From Brachynemurus nebulosus (taxonomy: Eukaryota; Arthropoda; Insecta; Neuroptera; Myrmeleontidae): DNA of 64,000 nt. Position numbers and translations under genes: made by a program. Of this stretch, positions 27,345-36,600 are shown one piece after another; the stretch's first letter is position 1, and each line of letters starts with the position of its first letter. The stretch is taken from NCBI GenBank assembly GCA_035578155.1, contig JAPWDM010000003.1:68812142-68876141 (forward strand), given 5' to 3'. The notes beneath the pieces were generated by a model, which did not search any database, was not told the DNA's origin, and saw only the letters and a list, made by a program, of their open reading frames with translations.

Positions 27345-28565
27345 GATTTGCTTACATAAAAAAATTTAATGTTTTTTTTTTTTTTATATCCGTGTGGCCA
27401 ATACATACTCATTTTTGTTTTTCTCAATCGGATCACTAGTGTAATTTGTAATTTAAATTATACGATACGATACTGGACTGCGTTTAGAAATTTGTGTTAA
27501 ATGTTAAATAATTTTGTAAATTATCATTAAATATCATATTTGATTTTAATAGTAAAAGATAAAAATATTTGGTAATTATTTAGAAAAATTTATTTTAAAA
27601 ATCGTTAACCTTCAGCAACAATTCAAATAACTGAAAAAGCACCGCCATTACATTAAAATGACGTCACAATGTCGATTCTAATAATTTTCATCGGCAAAGC
27701 GAAATTATACATACTTCAAATAAATATTTGATTTTATTTTTACGTATCAAAGTTTTGAGGTTATAAAGATTGTCACTGACGTTTATTTGTTTTCAAATTG
27801 TGACGTCATTACAATGAGTTATTTTTGAAGCTATTTTTTATTCATCAAAAATAAAGAAAATAACGTAACCGATATGCAAAAACAAGACTTCTAGAATAGT
27901 TTTTTTTTTTAAAATTAAGTCAAGGACTCTATTACATACATGTAGTATAGTTGAGGAACTTCGTTGACAGGATATGTGCTGATTACAAATTTTTTGTACC
28001 GTTTCTGTGTTTAGAATAAACGTACAGTCGCACAGAGGGGTAAAATTAAATATGCGCAACTACTTCTGTTCTCCTAATACCTTTTTCAAGTTTACTGGTG
28101 AACAGGAACGAAATGGTTTTTTGTCTTCAACTTTGATAATTTAATTAATTACCGATTACTTATTCATTGTAATTGGAATTACAAATTACATTTTAGTATA
28201 CATATTATAAACATAAGGAACCCAGGCACCGTATACATATTGTAATTATCCCTTTTTTTTGCAGGTATGAAGGTTGCCCGAGAATTCATCTATCACCAAT
28301 CGCCTCCGGTCGCCAGGTGACGCGTGACGATCAACTACGTCTCCTGTTTTCCGCGCAAACAGGCGCATTGGCATTTGACGGTGAATTCGACGCTGTAATT
28401 GAATCGATCCTCGGCAATTGTCGCGATAATTTTATTTGCATACGTGGCATTTCCGATTACAAAGATGGTTCGCGTCGTAAAGAATGGCAACCGTACGCCT
28501 CGTTGGCTGCTGCGAGTGTTATGAAAGCGATCGTTTGTGGTATGGACCCGCCAACAAATGTTTAA
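15264..28565 (+). CDS. winged-helix/nucleoside phosphorylase-domain fusion protein (8 main coding exons)
   Basis: Main coding exons: 15264-15429, 16467-16661, 17310-17429, 21397-21508, 23590-23852, 25498-25759, 25869-26183 and 28265-28565. All introns are GT-AG, phases match, and the sum is 1734 nt (577 residues plus stop). In order: an N-terminal region I do not recognise (1-120); a charged helical stretch, probably coiled coil (121-155); a winged-helix-like segment (about 163-225) containing PITVSDLAK and VTKHLLELTSRGLVKSL; then a PNP/UDP-phosphorylase-type domain (about 250-570) with LGNIGAHRVVSTKLP, LLVGVAGGVP, GDVVIS, FDGEFDAV and IRGISDYKDG...WQPYAS. The last block matches the C-terminal core of MTA/SAH nucleosidase-like domains: the Glu of FDGEF fits the ribose-binding Glu of the DMEGAA motif, and the Asp of ISD fits the catalytic Asp. 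In this superfamily the domain cleaves an N-glycosidic bond; the substrate here is unknown. Drosophila has an uncharacterised nucleoside phosphorylase-domain protein (l(2)k05819) that may be related, but I do not assign a symbol. Confidence 0.88.
15578..16363. mobile_element. pogo/Tigger-like element in intron 1
   Basis: The ends CAGTCGACTCTCGTTAATTC and GAATTAACGAGAGTCTACTG are inverted; TA follows on the right, while the left flank reads CA. The 786-bp body has a 101-codon frame without transposase features. It sits wholly inside the first coding intron of the phosphorylase-fusion gene. Confidence 0.7.
16985..17094 (+). other. candidate alternative exon (terminal or cassette) of the fusion gene
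   Basis: After a good acceptor (AAATTACAG) the frame continues in phase 1 from the exon ending at 16661, coding 36 residues (including VTETRFVKAQ, IWQFFPVISYEYDSSYG and finally REH) before TAG at 17092. It can be read as an alternative last exon giving a short protein of about 156 residues without the enzyme domain. Or a weak donor (GTCGGG) at 17081 makes a 96-nt cassette that keeps phase with the exon at 17310. The residues look protein-like, so I think it is real coding sequence. Confidence 0.6.
17520..18290. repeat. dispersed repeat, copy 1
   Basis: Several blocks align in order with 58985-59640, among them AATAATCTGAGA, CGCGACAT, ATCCTTAAAAACGTTT and AATGGCAACTCTCAAATTA. The copies are diverged, and ends were not found. 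Confidence 0.5.
18746..18799 (+). other. candidate 54-nt cassette exon of the fusion gene
   Basis: A strong pyrimidine-rich acceptor (CTTCTGTTTCTTGTAG) precedes 18 open codons (PRPGYLYIILGPTCDILQ) and a donor GTTTGA. It enters and leaves in phase 1, so it fits between the exons ending at 17429 and starting at 21397 with no frame change. The exon is short, so chance cannot be excluded. Confidence 0.35.
19295..19911. mobile_element. PIF/Harbinger-like element, non-autonomous
   Basis: The inverted ends GGTAGTAGTCTGGTAACT are flanked by TTA (19292-19294 and 19912-19914). The GG start and TWA duplication are typical of PIF/Harbinger. The 617-bp body has no transposase and lies in an intron of the fusion gene. 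Confidence 0.75.
19955..20150. repeat. palindromic foldback MITE
   Basis: Two arms of about 90 nt mirror each other around about 20052; for example TTAGGATGATTAAATTTATG pairs with CATAAATTTAATTATCCTAA. It is intronic and could form a hairpin in the pre-mRNA. Confidence 0.65.
21541..21840. repeat. palindromic foldback MITE
   Basis: Arms of about 125-130 nt mirror each other; AAGTATGCCATCTAGTGACG on the left pairs with CGTCACTAGATGGCATACTT on the right. The outer edges hold AATAAGGAATAAG tracts. It lies just 3' of the exon ending at 21508. Confidence 0.7.
21945..23460. mobile_element. inverted-repeat element carrying an internal tandem repeat
   Basis: Inverted ends of about 75 nt enclose the tandem repeat. 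The left end (about 21949-22024) contains TTCAAGAAAATCAAGCTCAA, and the right end (about 23380-23455) contains its mirror TTGAACTCGATTTTCTTGAA. No transposase. The same internal unit occurs in other element classes in this window. Confidence 0.6.
22190..23380. repeat. four-copy 305-bp tandem repeat with ABAB order
   Basis: Units start near 22190, 22495, 22800 and 23104, each beginning near TTAATTTTGATAAAAATGAA. Each holds a TGACGTCA or near-identical site. Units 1 and 3 share ACGTCACCAAGTT; units 2 and 4 share ACGTCATTATGTT and TTTTTCCTCAAAT. That makes a dimer of about 609 bp repeated twice. Confidence 0.8.
23992..24048 (+). other. candidate 57-nt cassette exon of the fusion gene
   Basis: Between the exons ending at 23852 and starting at 25498 lies an open 19-codon segment (SSPNSPDGDTNTIRRTRF plus the split glycine) with acceptor TGAACAG and strong donor GTAAGA. 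It is phase 1 in and out. It would insert a Ser/Pro/Arg-rich loop into the phosphorylase domain. Composition is clearly unlike the surrounding intron. Confidence 0.5.
27091..27284. mobile_element. palindromic mariner-type MITE
   Basis: Arms of about 90 nt, starting CAGGGTAGAATTTTAATAAC and ending with the mirror of this, are bounded by TA at 27089-27090 and 27285-27286. The CAGGG end next to TA is typical of Tc1/mariner MITEs. Confidence 0.75.
27285..27342. repeat. (TA)29 microsatellite
   Basis: 58 nt of pure TA directly abutting the right end of the mariner-type MITE, starting at the element's own TA target site. Confidence 0.95.
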
Positions 28566-28734
28566 ATTAGAATTTTATTTGAAATGTTTTTCTTAACCGT
28601 TTCAGTGCCATGCACCAAAAAATCATATAAAAGAGAGAGACAGAAAAGAAAACTTTTAATTTTTTTGTACAAATAAGTAAAATAGAAATTGGATGACATT
28701 CCTTATTTTTTTATAATAATTTGTACTTTCTAAA

Positions 28735-28840
28735 TAAAAACGGAGAACTCCAAATTGCTGCTATTTCTGTAGCTGTTAACCTTAGCCATCTGGTGACTAA
28801 ACATTAAACCACGCCTCCATTTAATTTCCAAATAGTGTAA
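28735..28840. repeat. truncated copy of the TTGGGA element family
   Basis: Contains CCATCTGGTGAC followed by AAACCACGCCTCCATTT, as in the fuller copies at 48655-49085, 52111-52427 and 63445-63756. Confidence 0.6.
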
Positions 28841-30386
28841 ATTTCATTTTTAATTATTTTACAGAACTAATGTCAAAATAATATCTATGGTTTAAAAAAG
28901 GTAGTGTTGTCTTCTATTATCAGCTACCTCTCTGTCTCTGTCTTCTTTGATATATTATCATGCTAATGGCACTGAATGATTTAAATACGTACTTTTCTCA
29001 ATTTTTTGCTACAAGATAAATATTTTTACTGACAATAACTGATTTTTTTTTTAAATTTTTATTTATAGAAGAAACACAATCTTAAAGACTTTTTTAAAAC
29101 TAGGAATTTTAAAATTTTATTTATTGCATTTATAACTGAAAGCATTTATTTGAATATTCTTTTCTTTTTTAATAAATTTAACAAATATTCGAGAATTTCT
29201 AATTAAAATATTATGTAATTTGTCATGAAATATGAACTTAGTCTGGTCTTATCGTTTAGTCATATTGATATATTCAACAAAGAAAATTATTTATTTTTTT
29301 AATTTAAGATTTTATGCATTTATCAGATGAAATAAAAATTTAATAATATAAGAGAAATTTATATTAAATTTAAAATAATGGTATTACTTATAGTTGTAAG
29401 TAGTAAATTTCAAATTAGAAAAATGACGTTTATAGAATTAGCGAAACAAAATTTTTACTTAACATTTTACAAGATTTATATAAAAATTTTAAGCAATCAT
29501 TCATAATTAAAACATCAACGATAATCTGCTTTATTTATCAGTTTTTAAAAGTACTGCTTTAAGCAATAACTTTCAGTTGATATAATTCAAAATTTTTTAA
29601 CCTAATTCGTACATTCTTTCACTACTTACAAGTTTTTAAACTTAATTTTTGTATAATCTGAATTCTAAGCAATTTTAACACAAATTTAACGTAATTTATT
29701 TATATTTATTAATAGTAGGTTTTGATAAACTCAAATACAACTGTCGTCACACGATAAACTATTAACTATAATAATCACAAGAAATTATCAATAAATATAT
29801 ATTTCGTTTCTTAAAAATTTTGACATCTTTTGATGTTTTAATTATTATAATGAATAATTGGTTAAAATTTGAAGTAGAATTTACAATGATTAAAATCGAA
29901 TCATGTCATAACTTAAAATTAATAATTCTACGTCGAGTTAGATAATTGAAAATTTAAGCACATTTACAAAAACAAAAAATATAGCTCAATTCTTTAAAAC
30001 AAAAAATTAATATTTTGAGATTTTACAATCTTCGTAAATTTACAGGGAAAAAGAAAATTCTTATGTAGCGTAGCTTTAAAAATAAAATAAATTTATAACA
30101 ATTGAAAAATAAAAATAATTTTTCTTCTGGTTTATTGTCACACTCATAATTCTGTAATTAAATATTTCAATTTTATCAGTTTTTTCTATCTCAGGAATTG
30201 TTGGGTTGATTTTAAACGAATCCAGTATTCACTGCCACAATTTTTACATGTTTATTAAAAATTGGCCTAACCAATAACTTTTCAAAAATTTGATCAACCT
30301 AACCTTTAATTTTATTGCTAATTACAATAGATCAAGAGCGTTGCAAATAACGAGGGTCTACTGTACTTAATGTGACGCAGATTCAC

Positions 30387-31007
30387 GGGTAAGTTCAGAA
30401 ATGTTAAATTATGACGCATCGATACAAGATCGTTATTTTTTGAGGTGTTCTGGCAACATAATCTTTGATTTCAAGCTACTATAGAGTATAACTATTTTGT
30501 GAGTTATCAGGGAGCAGTGAATAGATAGAGAGAGCGCCTTGGGCTGAGTTTAATGGCGTCCGAACAGGGTTAGAATTAATAAAGTTAGCAACTAAAAATA
30601 ATTTTTAATATTTTTTATGGTTAATATCTTAAACAATTATTTAAATTAATAAATATTTAAATACGCACCTGTGAAATGTTGATTCTACCATTTTCACAGC
30701 TAATCATTTTGTCCAAAAATATATATTTTTTTAAGAAAAGAAAGTACTTTTAAGAAAGTTTTATTTATCAAAACAAAAAATCTTTCAGTCTTTCACGTGA
30801 CTATAATGGCGGACCATATAACTAATTTCAGAAATGTGGTTTAGTTTAATGGCGTCATGTGCTTCATACTTTAATGTAAATATTCCCTCTATACAGAGAA
30901 CACATGTTATATTATTCAGTGCTCATTATCAGTGTAATATGCAATGCTAGTGTTGTTTGCACAGTTGTGACGTCACGAAAGCAATAATGGCATTTCTGAA
31001 CGTACCC
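30387..31007. mobile_element. non-autonomous inverted-repeat element
   Basis: The ends GGGTAAGTTCAGAAATG and CATTTCTGAACGTACCC are inverted; 621 bp, no reading frame. The target duplication is not evident. Confidence 0.6.
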
Positions 31008-32739
31008 AAAGTTACTTATTTAGTTGCAGAATTATAAATGGTTAACAATATGTGCCATCAGCATTGCCCTATAAATGTTATTTATTTATTATCATTTAAT
31101 TTTGTTAATTCTTTCATATTTTATTATTTATTTAAAATTTGTCGAGAATTATTTTTGTCTAACTCTTACATTTTAGTTGAACTGAACTGATTAATTAATT
31201 CTACTTAATTTATTTTTTTTAAATATAAGAAAATGTGAGGTGTAGATTGATATTATTTTCTTAATATGGTACATGTGGGTAATAGTGCCCACTTAATTTC
31301 CTAATTAAATATCTATAGAATTAAAGGGGCGTTATTACCCGTAAATATAGTATCATTTCTAATATAAATTTAAGAAAGTTTATAAAAATAGTTAACTATA
31401 AATAAAATTATGTAAAGAATTTTTTATTTTTTTCTTAAAGCACAAAAATGTGCGTTTACTAAATATTTTCATCAACGGAGAAATTTTAATTTTTTTTTAT
31501 TTATATTCAGTCGCACAATTATTACTGTACATAATTTTTTTTTATAAATTAATTTTTTTTAAATAAATAATTTAATGTTCCTGACAGTTTACATGTTCAT
31601 TATTTGTTCCTATCTCCTTTCTTACAGTTTATTAAGGCAGAACGAGTGAAGACTAAAAAATGTTTTTTTTTTTACGTTAAATTCGAAAAATTGAGGTAAT
31701 TTGGTAAGTTGTAAACTTTTATTTTTTTATTACTTGAACATGAAAGTAAATTTTTAATCGTATCTTTCTCAAAGCAAGTTTTCAGTTGGGCAGAATCGAT
31801 TATTCGGATGACTGCTCATACTCGGAGACAAGGGGGGCCTAACTCTTAGGGAAACGATAAAATATATAGTCCATTTCACTTAAATTTAACCATGCTTCAT
31901 CATTTATGAATTTAAATAATTTCCGTTTTCTTGGCTTTATCTCTTTCATTATTGCACTTACGTAAATTTTAAAATTGCGATTTGTTTTTAAAAAATAACA
32001 GAAGATTGATTTGTTTTGAATATAAGAATTATTTAATTTTTTAACTTTGACTCATGATCAATTGTATTTGAAATAGGGTATATAAGTGTAGTGGTAATCA
32101 GCTGTTTTTTTCTTTTAACGTAGCCTAGTATTTTAGCAACAGGATAAAGTTTTACAGCATGGTCAGAATTGGAACTTTTTATGGCTATTTACAGGTTGGC
32201 CTTTGTCATCCAAAATACTAAAAATATTCCTTACCCCCCAGTTTTAGCCCCCGCCCCCTAAAAATTATCATATGGGCGCCCTTGATCCGATTTCAAAAGT
32301 ACGTACTATTTTTTATTGTTAAAAAGCATTAGCATTAGAGACAGATTTTACTAAAAATTACTAATATTGGTTATAACACTAAATTTTAACAGATATAATT
32401 TCTTGCAAATAAAAAATTAAATGAACCCTTTCTTTCTATCAGAAAATATCACACAAGTCAGTGTCTTTTAGTGACATTTTAATATAGTTAGAAAAATTGC
32501 CGTAGATAACATTACCTAGGATATTGTTCCAAAAAATTTAAATCGTCTAAATACTTGGTTTTTTATTTCCCGAAAAATCAATCCATTGTTAACTCTTTAA
32601 AAGTTTAAATGATTAAGATGAGTTAACTCGTCCTGCAATATGGCGGCTCAGAATGCTGTGGCATGTATATATTCACTGGTACAGATGCCGCCATCTGTGA
32701 CAGACTTAATTTCCGAAATACGGTATATTTCTAAATAAT

Positions 32740-33058
32740 GCTGACGTTCCGGACAAAAATTTTGTTAGCCTAACGTTAGCTAACGGAGCTTTCACCGTTA
32801 CAAACCAGAGGGCTCTGATTCAAAAAATTAATGCACGTTAAATATTTTTTCATGGTTTTTCACGGTATAAATACTTAATTTCTGAAGTACAGCCACATTT
32901 AAAAATTATGGAATAAAAATAATCAGTGACCATTTTAGAAATTGTTGTTTTAATATATAATGTATGTTAATTTTTTGAATTCGCGCCCTCTGGTTTGTAA
33001 CGGTGAAAGCTCCGTTAGCTGACGTTAGGCTAACAAAATTTTCGTCCGGAACGCCAGC
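32740..33058. mobile_element. MITE with ~75-bp inverted ends
   Basis: The left arm (GCTGACGTTCCGGAC ... AACCAGAGGG) is mirrored at 32987-33058. AAT lies on both sides (32737-32739 and 33059-33061), possibly a 3-bp duplication. The centre is AT-rich. Confidence 0.7.
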
Positions 33059-33627
33059 AATGTTTAATTTTATTAACATAGTATAGTATAATTTATATTT
33101 TGTAAATTCCTAGGGTCCACTTTTTTGATGTTGGGATCTTTGATTTTTTTTCTTTTTTTGTAACCTTATCTATTGTACTTACCACTGGCAGGAAAAAGTC
33201 CGGCATTTTGAAACAAAAAAATTTTTCCATATGGTTTATTTAAAAGGGTTAAGAAATCATTCTACCGTCCAAGTATGACTTTTTAAACTAATCTTATCAT
33301 TTTTCTGTCTTAAATCAATGTGTCGATTATGTATTATCGATATTTTCAAAAGACGTTTCGTGCTCCTCACTAATTTTATAACACAGTTGATGGTGGTGGT
33401 GCAGTGCACGTCATTAACGTGTTGATGACGTATATGCAGATAGACGCGATGACGTAATCCCCGTTTAAAAATACACCACATGCCCCACATAAAAATGAAA
33501 CAGCTGAGTTTGTAAATGTCAAAAGATGTCAAACGAGAAATTGCAAGTATAATTTTCTCTAATTAATTTGCGTATTAATTAAAAAACCGTCCACAAATTT
33601 GAATAGAAATGATCAAATAATATAAAA

Positions 33628-36600
33628 ATGTTATTTTTAAATTACTTGTTTGATAATATAAACGTTTTCCTACGTCGGGAAGTAACATGTATCCCAAATT
33701 TAATAAATACATACATTACAAAACATTATAATAACGCTTTAAGTAATAGTGCCTTTTGGTTAATTACGTTATGGCTTCTATTTCACTGGATATTTAATTC
33801 ATTTCTAAATGTATGGGCATTTAATTTTCAAACACGTTCGCTCCATTTGTTTCATTTAAATCGTAAAAAAATTTTAGGCATTGTTAAAACGAATGAAAAT
33901 TCGACTGTACAATCGCCAACGAATAATCAATTCACTGTGGTATTCAGGATTTTATGCCGGGTGTTTATTTTACACTGGTGCCACGCTATTTCAAAATGAC
34001 ACGGATCCATTTGATAATTTTCGTATATACGCTCTGTTAAGGCAACCACAATCTACTAAAGGTCATTACATATTTGGCTATATGGTGCTTTTATCGTTTT
34101 TCTTACAAGCTTTAATATGGGAATTGTGGAATAATGGTTTTCATGTGCAAACCGTTGACTTTGCTCTTCTCTCAACGTTCTTAATAATTGCTTGGTTGTT
34201 AAGGTATAATTGGAAAATAATATTGACAATATTAAAATTAGTATACAGAGGAGATTTCGATTATAATGACGTCGATAAAATTTTTTTCGCGTATACAGCG
34301 GAACCTCTCTTAACCGGACATCATTTTCACGTGAAAATTTATTTTAAATCAAATATTCCGAAATTCTACACAAACTCAGTTATTTATAGTGTTCCACTTC
34401 GTTCGTTAACGGACTTAAAATTAACCATTTTCATATTTCAATGGTAATTTTTGAGTGAAAATACTGTCTGGTTAAGAGAGGTTCTACTATATTAAAACTT
34501 GACGTTCATATAAATATAGAGGTTAAGTTTAAGAGTATAAAAAAATGTCATTGTACGAGAATTTTTAATAAATTATAAAACAAATTTTATACCTATTAGC
34601 GACGCAAAAATCTGGTTGTGAAATTAGAATCTGTATCAGGTAGAAGGTGTACGTATACGTCTAACTGGAATAGAAATTAATACATACGTATATGTTCTGT
34701 TTCTATCTGATATAGTTTCTAATTTCACCACCAGAAGCGCGTGCGAAATATCCGCTGAAATTTAAAAAAAAAAACAATTGGTTATTTAAAAATTTACTGA
34801 GGGCGTTAGTGTGGTTTATGATTTAATTATTGTTTTTAAGTTTTTTTGACTTTATTACTATATCTGCAAGAAATTTTCTTATACTTTAAGTCGTTAAACC
34901 CGAATATCTGGGCCAAACGTTACGGTTTAGTAAGGAAGTCGTTATAACTGAAATTTCTGTAAATCAGGGATTCCCAAAGTGCGGTTTGCGGACTCCAAAA
35001 ATACGACTCGCGGTATCAAATCGTCTGCAGTCTCAAATTAGTAAAGAATATTTACCCACATTTTTTTTTCATAAAGAAACCTATAAATCTGTTATAGTTA
35101 AATATTTTTCTGTAGGAAAATATTAAATTTTATATATCAGTGGTGTCCAAACTTTGTTCTCTAGATTCGGTGATCTACTTTAACATAAATCAAGTTCTTA
35201 GGTCAAAATAACCAAAATCGTTCAGAAAATGTGATTTATTTCCGCACTTGCGATTTTTCTGTTATCTTTGCAATTCTGATTTTATCAGTATGGAAAACCT
35301 ATGACAACTTTAAATTTCGTGTTTCTAACATCAAAATTACGTTTTTTGAAGCTTTAAAAAAATTTTGTATTCGTGATGACGTCATCAAGTTCAATTTTTT
35401 GTTTTTAAATTAATAGCTACAATAATGATATAAATCCGATCTGTTGGGGAAATTTGGGTAATCTGAGTGCCAAATTTTCATTTTTCCTATAGAATGGCCA
35501 AGTTTGTTCAGAAAATGTAACTTATTTTCCAAATGTGGTTTTTCAGTCCTTCCTTATTTAAAAACTTTTTCTTAACCCACCGACGCAAAACTTTGGGAAC
35601 CCCTGCTACAAGTGAAATTCGCTATTTACATAACATTTTGACTAAAATTCTTAAATTTTTAGTGTAACAGAATTTGCATTAGCATTTTTACTAACAATTA
35701 GTATATGTCGATTATCGGTGGAGCTAAGTAGAATCTGTTCAACAATAACAAAGTTGGTAACATTATTAAAATGGGGCCAGTTTGGGCTGTCAATAATTAT
35801 AACGTAAGAATAAAACTTACCACTTACCCTACATGCTTACAGCGCCATCTTTGCTCATTACATTTTTTTATTTTCTTAGCCTTGGAATGCACATGATGAT
35901 TTTACCGAATAATTTTGTGTGTCCCGTTTTAAATGTTTCTATGTACATTGACAACAAACCATTGGCAGTTTTAATGAATATTTGTCTAATTATTTGGTAT
36001 ATTATTGAATTTTTTACATCGGTATGTAACCATATGGTATTCCATTTAAATAATCAAAAATTTATGTCTTATTTTTTTATATTTTGTAGCCAATTTTTCG
36101 CACAATGCGACATTACTTAACACATTCAACCATTGACATCAAAATAAATAAATGCTGTGGCAATTTTTTAGAATGTGTATTATTTTCACCGCGCAATGAT
36201 TTAGCCTTTCATTTACAGAGGGCGTATTCAGATTTACAGAAACGCGAGGAACAAAGGTTAATTTAAATATGTCAGTTGTGTCATCTTGTTGGTTTAATAA
36301 CTTGCATTCTTATCTTTCAGACTTAATTCAGTCAACTCTAAGAAGCGCCAGTCGCAGTTAACTTTAATGCAAACCATAAAATGTAAGTATTTTTAGTTGA
36401 GGTGGGCGATTATGAATGATTCACATAATCGAATGATCTACTAATAAGGTATTAGTAGATCCAAAGACATTCGTATATCGTCGGAGCATTATAAATTTGT
36501 GTCAGCTTCATGTTTCAATAATCGATTATGAAATTAGTAATTGAATGATCCGTATAATCGAATAATTAGTAATTATACTAACCCTAGAATCATACGTACT

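Larger units (their letters stand above)
26312..27441. mobile_element. hAT-like element nest in intron 7
   Basis: Inverted ends CACTAGTGCTTCGATTGAGA and its diverged mirror (about 120-nt arms, to about 26401 and from about 27342) enclose two smaller elements: one bounded by AACTCGACAATTCCCAG and CTGGGAATTGCCGAGTT at about 26681-26911, and a mariner-type palindrome at 27091-27284. The target duplication is unclear. Confidence 0.6.
28566..33627. other. intergenic stretch between the fusion gene and the membrane-protein gene
   Basis: No coding exon recognised. A TAAATAAAAACGG segment near 28731 may supply the polyadenylation signal of the upstream gene; it belongs to the diverged repeat copy at about 28735-28840. 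Elements at 30387-31007 and 32740-33058 are listed separately. The rest is AT-rich. Confidence 0.5.

Noticed and set aside
33628..36256. Calling the membrane protein a ceramide synthase (TLC domain)
   Set aside because: Only a weak pattern match (SLWYSGFY and a following helix); the His-His and His-Asp motifs needed for activity are not found.
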